Origin: Spirochaetaceae bacterium | Lineage (GTDB): Bacteria; Spirochaetota; Spirochaetia; Treponematales; Breznakiellaceae | Direction of reading: 5' to 3' | NCBI GenBank assembly: GCA_031278215.1 | Contig: JAITKV010000026.1 | Coordinates: forward strand, 1-64,000 | Length of the DNA stretch: 64,000 bases | Part shown: positions 58,301 through 64,000 of the stretch, piece by piece | Numbering within the stretch: position 1 is the first letter of the stretch | How the letters are laid out: the number at the start of each line of letters is the position of its first letter | Translations under genes and position numbers: made by a program | Notes under the pieces: model-generated | The model's input: the letters and a program-made list of their open reading frames with translations, nothing else | Databases searched by the model: none | Told to the model about the DNA's origin: nothing

Positions 58301-58366
58301 AAGGTTCAAAATATTATGGCGCGTATTAAAGCGGTAACGGATAAGAGGAAGAAAAATGCCAAATGA
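55316..58366 (+). CDS. TPR-repeat protein with Pro/Gln-rich and acidic low-complexity C-terminal half
   Basis: Many TPR units (e.g. AEFHYNIGNIHKQLGNLKAASMAYAKVVELNP); PPQEPQAPPQAQQPQEPQ… tract; duplicated EESLFSEPELSGEEA segment. Confidence 0.88.
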   Translation: MNLDANGILDRAKGSARVGDHVEAERLLKQYLAKVPEDRIAHLLLGTTLAKEDKLVEAVDEFTTLLARNPQDVEALNNLAVIYRRQDKFQDALNVLMEAIDIDPTRAEFHYNIGNIHKQLGNLKAASMAYAKVVELNPGYVHAYNNLGTIYEQLHEYDKAYNMFRKGLSLDRNNPTLHFNYGVALEANSRFDDALNEYKAALRSKPGWFQAMNNMGIIFFKQGQHGKAMDTFSRILHVDPLNAEARNNMGVVLADQGKTKDAVENYRRAIEVDPKYVKAVVNLERVLEDTGDFADAVVELEKLIKLVPNSADIRCRLASLYLKMERYPEALQQAKAALDWEPENTQALRIQGTTQRVMGNDAEAKKTFEKILAVDPGNYAFQLDLADIHFKHKEYKEAEKRLMAFLARRPNDRDAKMLLGRLYAAMGNRTHAIQVFEELAKTDPGDTEALAAVAELHKDAGEVEKALRTADKLVNLQGKRATPGDLSDLNESLAFYENAVKAYSSDLNSMWDKNLKVLQDAAAEMGHAEEEEDMSFLMGTTEKAPPVDEETEALFIEDPEEEAEDEEELFMNEELPLLDEEQIPDLSLDNLAEPNFFPMESPSSQGPQKPYYPEEEPVFSDPLSEYPQYPPQGQYPPQGQPPQEPQAPPQAQQPQEPQEPPQEPQTPPQPPPQYPPQGQPPQAPPPPQVPQEPPPPRQENPPQPPQQQYPPPPQYPPPPPRYPEGDGPEAMPIDEEEGDLSLEDGGEEYPQEWQDDDDSLSGAHEGAAEKIPAEDAAEEDSFFGGEEAEDAFPDMEMEEGPEEESLFSEPELSGEEALEEAPDTSPSDFEDVLQELPEEESLFSEPELSGEEAPEEAPDSAADFEDAPPEPSADQDAQEPVEGKGVSKDSILGLMNYLKNLAGTLPEKKKESFMNSDVRFSMEYVINTLEGKKGLLKEARKITEKANPSGPSAAPFGKKTAGASTGEEKIAGTFSYLENLSGSVQDKNIFSFLKQKVQNIMARIKAVTDKRKKNAK

Positions 58367-59216
58367 CATGCATCATAAGATTGAAGAATATATAAAAAGT
58401 ATGCCTAGTCTTCCTACTTCGATAGCAAAAGTTTTAGAGGTCTGTAACAATCCCCAAACCAGCCCTGCGGATTTAAACCATGTTATTTCGTTGGACCCGG
58501 TTTTGGTGGGCCGGGTGCTTAAGCTGATCAATTCCGCGTATTACGGCCTTGGACAGCAGATAACAAACCTGGTCCGGGCAATTATTATGCTGGGAATCAA
58601 TACGGTAAAGAATTTGGCCCTGTCTTCTGCGGTGTTGGGAAACCTTAGTTCCAACAAATCCTCCGTGGGACTTAACATGGAAGGGTTCTGGCGTCATTCC
58701 CTTTGCGTGGGGGTGGCCGCCAAGATTATCGCGAAAAAACGGGGCATAGACATCAAGCAGGCAGAAGAATACTTTACCGCGGGGCTGCTCCACGACATCG
58801 GGAAAATACCCCTTAATGCGGTATTGGCCAACGATTACATGCTTACCGTAAGCGCTTCCGACAGGGAAAAGGTTTCTCTGGTTAGGGCAGAAGACAGGGT
58901 TCTGGGGATCAACCACTGTACGGCGGGGGCCATGATTGTCAAGGCCTGGAAGCTGGAAGGAGCAGTGGGCGACGCGATTGTATATCACCACAACCATCTT
59001 GATTATGACGATTCTCACCAGGAACTGCTTTATACGATCATCCTGGCCAACCGGTTTGCCGCGGAAATGGAAATAGGCTTTTCCGGAGACCGGCGGCCGG
59101 AAAAACCGGGCCCCTCAATTTGGGAATTCCTGGGAGTCCAGCCCGCTGTTTTTGACGAGATAAGGGCTACGGTAAGCGGCGAAATAGAAAAGGCAGAGGT
59201 GTTCTTAAAACTGTAA
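58356..59216 (+). CDS. HDOD-domain protein
   Basis: MPSLPTSIAKVLEVCNNPQTSPADLNHVISLDPVLVGRVLKLINSAYYGLGQQITNLVRAIIMLGINTVKNLALSSAV; LLHDIGKIPL. Confidence 0.92.
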   Translation: MPNDMHHKIEEYIKSMPSLPTSIAKVLEVCNNPQTSPADLNHVISLDPVLVGRVLKLINSAYYGLGQQITNLVRAIIMLGINTVKNLALSSAVLGNLSSNKSSVGLNMEGFWRHSLCVGVAAKIIAKKRGIDIKQAEEYFTAGLLHDIGKIPLNAVLANDYMLTVSASDREKVSLVRAEDRVLGINHCTAGAMIVKAWKLEGAVGDAIVYHHNHLDYDDSHQELLYTIILANRFAAEMEIGFSGDRRPEKPGPSIWEFLGVQPAVFDEIRATVSGEIEKAEVFLKL

Positions 59217-59231
59217 AAACCCGGCCCGGTT

Positions 59232-60605
59232 TTACGGATTGGCGGGGCGCAGGGCTTCCACATGACGGTACCGGAAGATCATGTCTACAAAGGCCCGGTT
59301 TTGTACCGGGGGCCCGGCAAAATACCACAGATGACTAGCGCATCCCCCGGTGCAGCCGGAAGCCCCAAAGCCCGGCTTTCCCTTGATGCGCGATCGCAGG
59401 GGTTTTCCCCCCAGGGCGGCAAGTTCCGCGGAAAGGGCGCATTCCAGGTTCCGGTAGGACATAAAAGGCAGGGCCTGTATGGATCCGGCAAAGGGGGTAA
59501 GGTAATCCAAAGGCCAGTGTTTTTTCTTCCCCGTTTTTTGCAGGCGCCGGTTTACGAGGGCCCGCAGGTTTTTCTGCGCCGATCCGGCGTATACATACCA
59601 GCCCGGCTTAAAGCAAATTTTTCCCAGGCTTCCCGCCTCTGTTTCCGTTTCTGTGGGTAATTCCAGGATTATAAGATACGAGCCCCGGTCCGATTCGGCA
59701 AGCTTCCCGCGGCTTAGATCAACCGGTACCGAGGCCTTGGCCAGCACGGCGTCGCCCCGCCGGTCCAGGCGGAGCAGCGCCGCGTGGATCAGTACTTTTC
59801 CGGATCCCCGGCCTTTGCCGTTTTTCCGGGCCGCCCCCGGTGCCGCATGGTCCGCCGGGACGGGTTTTGCCCCGGGGGCGGGCGCCGCCGCCCTTCCCAG
59901 CCGGGAAAGGCCCGCCGCCAGTTCCGGATCCGTGTGAAGGTTGGGGATGAATACCCGGGGCCTGCCGTGGACTATGATAAAAAGTACATGGCAAACATAG
60001 CCCTGGCGGTTCAGGGCGGCAAGTTCTTCCAGATGCTTAAGGGCCCGCTTACTGGGGGCGTCGGGAAACATCGCGACCCCCTGTTCCACCAGGGAGCAGG
60101 CCTTAACTTCCACCAGATGACGCCTTCCCCGCTCCGCGGTGCAAAGAAAATCAAACCGCGAATTACCCAGGGTGTATTCAGGATAAACCTCCCTAAGGCC
60201 GGGGATAATCTCTTTTAAGACAAGGATCTGCGCGGCCCTGTTGGCCCGGGAAGAAAACAGGGGAACCACGGATTCCCCGGCGCCAAGGCCGGAAGGGTAG
60301 TACAATCCTACCGCGGTGTAGGCCGTCTTTGCCCTTTGGGGCTTGTTCTTTTCTTCGCGCTTTTCCAGGATTATCCTAATTCCGGGAATGTCCCGGCCCC
60401 GGAATCCAAAAAATTCGATAAGCCGCCCCGGATTGGGGCAGTGGCAGGGGATCTCTTCCCCGTCCCCGGCGATGATTAAAAACCGGTTTGGCCGTCTTAT
60501 AAAGACCGCTTCCCGGTGATTCGCAAAAAGACGGACTTTCACGGTTCCGCGGAATTCCTCCGGCCGGGCCGTATAATGTCCCACTGGGTAATAAGCATCG
60601 CGCAA
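59232..60605 (-). CDS. sfsA: SfsA-family protein fused to C-terminal DUF123 (GIY-YIG-like) domain
   Basis: SfsA: CHCPNPGRLIEFFGFRGRDIPG, FDFLCTAERGRRHLVEVKACSLVEQGVAMFPDAPSKRALKHLEEL; DUF123-like: GSYLIILELPTETETEAGSLGKICFKPGWYVYAGSAQKNLRALVNRRLQKTGKKKHWPLDYL. Confidence 0.85.
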   Translation of the reverse strand: MRDAYYPVGHYTARPEEFRGTVKVRLFANHREAVFIRRPNRFLIIAGDGEEIPCHCPNPGRLIEFFGFRGRDIPGIRIILEKREEKNKPQRAKTAYTAVGLYYPSGLGAGESVVPLFSSRANRAAQILVLKEIIPGLREVYPEYTLGNSRFDFLCTAERGRRHLVEVKACSLVEQGVAMFPDAPSKRALKHLEELAALNRQGYVCHVLFIIVHGRPRVFIPNLHTDPELAAGLSRLGRAAAPAPGAKPVPADHAAPGAARKNGKGRGSGKVLIHAALLRLDRRGDAVLAKASVPVDLSRGKLAESDRGSYLIILELPTETETEAGSLGKICFKPGWYVYAGSAQKNLRALVNRRLQKTGKKKHWPLDYLTPFAGSIQALPFMSYRNLECALSAELAALGGKPLRSRIKGKPGFGASGCTGGCASHLWYFAGPPVQNRAFVDMIFRYRHVEALRPANP

Positions 60606-61525
60606 AGCATTAAAAAGAATCCCAGCACCGTCAGGGGTTTAAAGGTTTCTTTAAGCAGGAGTATGCCCCCAAAGGCGGCAAAGCTTCCTTCCAGGCAAAG
60701 GATGATCGTGGCGTGGGCCGGAGGGGCGTCTCTTTGGGCCACCACCTGCAGGGTATAGGCGATTCCCACCGATGCAAGGCCGCCGTACAATATGGGAATG
60801 GCCGCTCCAAGTAAAATCTCCGGGATGCGGGGGTTGTTAAAAAATCCCGTTAGGGTTTCCCATTTTTGAATACTGTCCGGGGCTAAAGAAAAAGCCCAGC
60901 CCTTTACAAAGGGTTCAATGGTCAGGGCCGCCAGCCATGCGTAAATTCCACACCAGGCAAACTGGCCCGACGAAAGAATTAATGGGTCCATGCGCTGGAC
61001 CAGGTTATCAATAAGAAGGATGTGGCAGGCCCAGAAAACGGCGCTGATCACGGTCATAAGATCGCCGGGGTTAACGGTCCCCATGTCTTCGGGCATGAAG
61101 ATGAAGTATAGTCCCCCCAGAGCTACCACCATGCCTATCCAGGTGGGAAGCCGGGTCTTTTTTTTCAAAAGAATGCCGAACACCGGCGTTAGAACCACGT
61201 ACAGGCCTGTAATAAAACCGGCGTTTCCGGCGGTGGTAAACATAAGCCCCAGCTGTTGAAAGGCTACGGCAAAGAAAAGTACCGTCCCTGCGGCAAAGGT
61301 AAAGGCAAGCGGCCTGCCTGTTCCCGCGGCCGTTTGAAGTTTCCCCCGGGCCCTTCGAAAGAAAATCAGGGGAAGAAGCGAAAGGCTTCCAAGGATAAAG
61401 CGGATCCCGTTATACGTAAAGGGCCCCACATATTCCATCCCCGACGACTGGGCGACAAAGCCAAAACCCCAGATCCCCGCGGTTAGTAAAAGAAGCATAT
61501 CTGCCCTAAGGGCCCGTTTGTTCAT
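60539..61525 (-). CDS. DMT-superfamily (EamA) transporter
   Basis: About 10 TM helices; MLLLLTAGIWGFGFVAQSSGMEYVGPFTYNGIRFILGSLSLLP. Confidence 0.9.
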   Translation of the reverse strand: MNKRALRADMLLLLTAGIWGFGFVAQSSGMEYVGPFTYNGIRFILGSLSLLPLIFFRRARGKLQTAAGTGRPLAFTFAAGTVLFFAVAFQQLGLMFTTAGNAGFITGLYVVLTPVFGILLKKKTRLPTWIGMVVALGGLYFIFMPEDMGTVNPGDLMTVISAVFWACHILLIDNLVQRMDPLILSSGQFAWCGIYAWLAALTIEPFVKGWAFSLAPDSIQKWETLTGFFNNPRIPEILLGAAIPILYGGLASVGIAYTLQVVAQRDAPPAHATIILCLEGSFAAFGGILLLKETFKPLTVLGFFLMLCAMLITQWDIIRPGRRNSAEP

Positions 61526-61627
61526 TGATGTATGGTATCCGGAAAATCAAAGCGCTGTGAAGTACCCGTTTAGGGGGCTAAAAATTGCCGCGGGGTCTTC
61601 GGTGGATTTTTGCAGCCCCCTGCCGGT

Positions 61628-62986
61628 TCAGGGTTCCCGGTATTCAAGAATTACCGGCGCCCCCCGGACCTGTATGCTTCTGCCGGCGGCACAAACCGGG
61701 GAACCGTCGATTAGGTTGATGTAGTTTCCGTCCGGTACGGGAACAGAAAAAACTCCGCCCCGGCCGCCAAGGCAAAAAAGCCCAAGAAGAATTTGGCCCG
61801 GGAAGGCAGGACCCCCCCGGTGGATCCCCAGCAGGGTCTCTTCGTTCAAAGCCTGTACCGTATAGGCGGAGGATGCAAGCAGGGGGTTTCCCTTGATCCG
61901 GTACAGGGCCCGCATCCAGGGGGAAAGATCCCTTCCGGTGTTCCAGTTTACCGGATCCTTGTCAAAAAGACTGGGCCGGGAATCGGCGGCCGCTTCTTGT
62001 CCCGCGTATATAAGGGTAAGGCCCTTTTGAAAATAATTAAAGGCCGTCCAGTTGTACAGGGCCTGGTCGTTCCGGACGCCGCGGGCGGCCCTGTTTTTGT
62101 CGTGGTTTTCCAGGTTTCGCAGTTTTACATATTCGGCGGGATATATATATTCCTGGGAACCTATCGCCTGCGCGTAGGCGGCAAGACTTGCCGAACCCTT
62201 AAGGTAGTTTTCAAAGAGGGGGAAAATGTCGTAATCGTAACAGACGTCAAAGGCTTCGAACATTTCCGCATCCGCATGGCACACAAAGCCCCGGGCTCTG
62301 TTTTCCAGGATAAATGACGGCTCCACCGATTCGGCAATCCAGATGCAGCGCGGGTTTATCTTTGCCACCTCTTTACGGGCCCGGATCCAGAATTCCAGGG
62401 GTACCAGGGGCGCCACGTCGCAGCGAAAGCCGTCTGCAATTCCGGCCCAGGTTTTAAGGGTTTGAATCTGGTATTCCCAAAGTCCCGAACCGGGATCGCC
62501 GTAATCAAGGTCTATCACATCCCACCATTCCCCTATTTTGTTGCCGGGGCTTCCGTCCGGCCGGCGGTAAAACCATGAAGGATGTTCCCGGGCAAGAACA
62601 GAGTCCGGGGAAGTATGGTTGTATACAATGTCCATGATACAGCCGATTCCCCGGTCATGCATGGCCGTAACCAGGCGGCTAAAATCTTCCATGGTTCCCA
62701 ACTCCGGGTTAATCGCCCGGTAATCGGAAACAGCATAGGGGCTGCCCAGGGCGCCCTTGCGGTTTTTTTCCCCGACGGGGTGGACCGGCAGCAGTTGTAT
62801 CATATCAACCCCCAGATCCCGAATCCTGTCTAAATCTGCGATAAGCGCCGTAAAACTGCCCTCGGGGCTGTGGTTTCGTACATAAACCTGGTAGATTACC
62901 CTATTGCGCAGGGCGGTGTTTTTTTCTATGGTTTTACCCCTCCCGAAAACGCCGCTTTTGAAAGCGCCGTTTCTATTCCCGGACAT
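61628..62986 (-). CDS. Alpha-amylase family glycoside hydrolase (GH13-like)
   Basis: VIYQVYVRNHSPEGSFTALIADLDRIRDLGVDMIQLLPVHPVG, DIVYNHTSPDS, GFRCDVAPLVPLEFW, NLENHDKNRAA; start uncertain. Confidence 0.88.
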   Translation of the reverse strand: MSGNRNGAFKSGVFGRGKTIEKNTALRNRVIYQVYVRNHSPEGSFTALIADLDRIRDLGVDMIQLLPVHPVGEKNRKGALGSPYAVSDYRAINPELGTMEDFSRLVTAMHDRGIGCIMDIVYNHTSPDSVLAREHPSWFYRRPDGSPGNKIGEWWDVIDLDYGDPGSGLWEYQIQTLKTWAGIADGFRCDVAPLVPLEFWIRARKEVAKINPRCIWIAESVEPSFILENRARGFVCHADAEMFEAFDVCYDYDIFPLFENYLKGSASLAAYAQAIGSQEYIYPAEYVKLRNLENHDKNRAARGVRNDQALYNWTAFNYFQKGLTLIYAGQEAAADSRPSLFDKDPVNWNTGRDLSPWMRALYRIKGNPLLASSAYTVQALNEETLLGIHRGGPAFPGQILLGLFCLGGRGGVFSVPVPDGNYINLIDGSPVCAAGRSIQVRGAPVILEYREP

Positions 62987-63040
62987 TCTTTGGAAGCCCC
63001 GGCAACCCAACAAGGGCTTCCTATAAACCTGATGCAGATT

Positions 63041-63445
63041 CTATGCCGCGTCAAGATCCACCGGTTTTTGTTGTTTGCCGGGGCCGGGGGCTGTTTTTAT
63101 CCGCATAAACACAATGGCCTTGACCACTAAAAGAAGGGCCAGGAATATCCGCAGATGCAGGGAATGGCTAAAAATAAAGACCGGGGTAAGAAGGGCGCAG
63201 ACCATAAGAAAAATAGAAACTTTTTCTTTTTTTGTAAGCCCCACGGAACGGAACCGTTCGATCCGGGGGCCGAAAAAGCGGTGGGTCATGATCCACCGGT
63301 AAAGCCGGGGGGAACTTTTAAGAAAGCAAAAAGAGGCCGCCAATACGAAGGGAGTGGTGGGAAGCACCGGAATAACGACGCCGATAAGGCCCAGGGCAAG
63401 CAAAAGCATTCCCAGGACAATGAAGAGGACCCTTGAAACGTTCAT
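63041..63445 (-). CDS. DUF454/YbaN-family membrane protein
   Basis: LGLIGVVIPVLPTTPFVLAASFCFLKSSPRLYRWIMTHRFFGPRI; start revised to MNVSRV with Shine-Dalgarno AGGAGG. Confidence 0.85.
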   Translation of the reverse strand: MNVSRVLFIVLGMLLLALGLIGVVIPVLPTTPFVLAASFCFLKSSPRLYRWIMTHRFFGPRIERFRSVGLTKKEKVSIFLMVCALLTPVFIFSHSLHLRIFLALLLVVKAIVFMRIKTAPGPGKQQKPVDLDAA

Positions 63446-63570
63446 TCCGCCTCCTATATGTTCCAATTTCCATTTGTAGTGTATACTTCTCCTCTGGTTG
63501 TGTAAAGATCCGGGCAAATTGCACAGACTCCCAAAATATGATGTAATGGATAAAATACCAGGGTGTTTTT

Positions 63571-64000
63571 ATGACGGCGATTAAGAATCTTTTTCTCTGC
63601 ATGTTGTGGACGGTCTTTGCGGGGGCCGGTTTTGCCCAGGCTTCCGGGGAAGAATCCGTGTACCGCCTTGAAGATATAACCGTTACGGGGGACAGGGACG
63701 AAAGGCGGTCCACGGACAGCCCGGTGTTTACGGAGCTTATTACCGCGGAGGAAATCGAAAATTCCAGCGCCTCCACGGTTACGGATATTCTTGACGATTA
63801 CGGCCTTATGTATACCAGCAACGCCACGGGGGACTATATCCAACTACAGGGCATGGGGGAAGGCCGGGTGCTTTTTCTTATTAACGGCCGGCGGGTGGCG
63901 GGACGGATTGCCCAGCGGCTTAGGGGAGACACCCTGTCCCTGGCCAATGTCCAGCGGATAGAGATAATCCGGGGCCCCCAGTTGGCCATGTATGGTTCCG
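63571..64000 (+). CDS. TonB-dependent receptor, N-terminal part (truncated by window end; absent from the supplied ORF track)
   Basis: Own translation: MTAIKNLFLCMLWTVFAGAGFAQASGEESVYRLEDITVTGDRDERRSTDSPVFTELITAEEIENSSASTVTDILDDYGLMYTSNATGDYIQLQGMGEGRVLFLINGRRVAGRIAQRLRGDTLSLANVQRIEIIRGPQLAMYGS; plug-domain signature. Confidence 0.9.
   Translation, partial: MTAIKNLFLCMLWTVFAGAGFAQASGEESVYRLEDITVTGDRDERRSTDSPVFTELITAEEIENSSASTVTDILDDYGLMYTSNATGDYIQLQGMGEGRVLFLINGRRVAGRIAQRLRGDTLSLANVQRIEIIRGPQLAMYGS

Overview
This 64 kb window is dense bacterial chromosome, very probably from a Treponema-type spirochaete. The best lineage marker is a 680-aa protein at 12308-14350 that I recognise as treponemal cytoplasmic filament protein CfpA. 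Most of the window is core or housekeeping gene content: rlmB, hpf, rpoN, smc, rsmE, galE, holA, lexA, a phosphofructokinase, lspA, uvrC, sfsA, an ABC-F ATPase, a tripartite RND efflux operon and two tRNAs (Thr-CGU, Leu-CAA). I saw no prophage, CRISPR array or complete IS element. The observations I rate highest are: (1) a soluble protein fusing Fe-S/[FeFe]-hydrogenase H-cluster-like domains to a methyl-accepting chemotaxis signalling domain (24681-26780); (2) several genes, including divergent rpoN and spoIID-like, whose predicted -10 box lies only 6-8 nt before the start codon with no Shine-Dalgarno, suggesting leaderless mRNAs; (3) a dispersed hairpin-rich repeat with two copies (about 28558-28640 and 37643-37750), the second abutting a 55-bp MITE-like palindrome flanked by a 7-bp direct repeat; (4) smc interrupted by a single -1 frameshift at an A6 run; (5) a perfect 20-bp TetR-type palindrome over the predicted start site of the RND efflux operon, with no TetR gene in the window; (6) a nitroreductase pseudogene with its middle deleted; (7) an RDD-SpoIIM-DUF4129-DUF4350-MoxR-DUF58 membrane module; (8) an SfsA-DUF123 (GIY-YIG-like) fusion and a HATPase-HDOD fusion. 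All family calls come from reading the sequence and motif recall. No database search was run.
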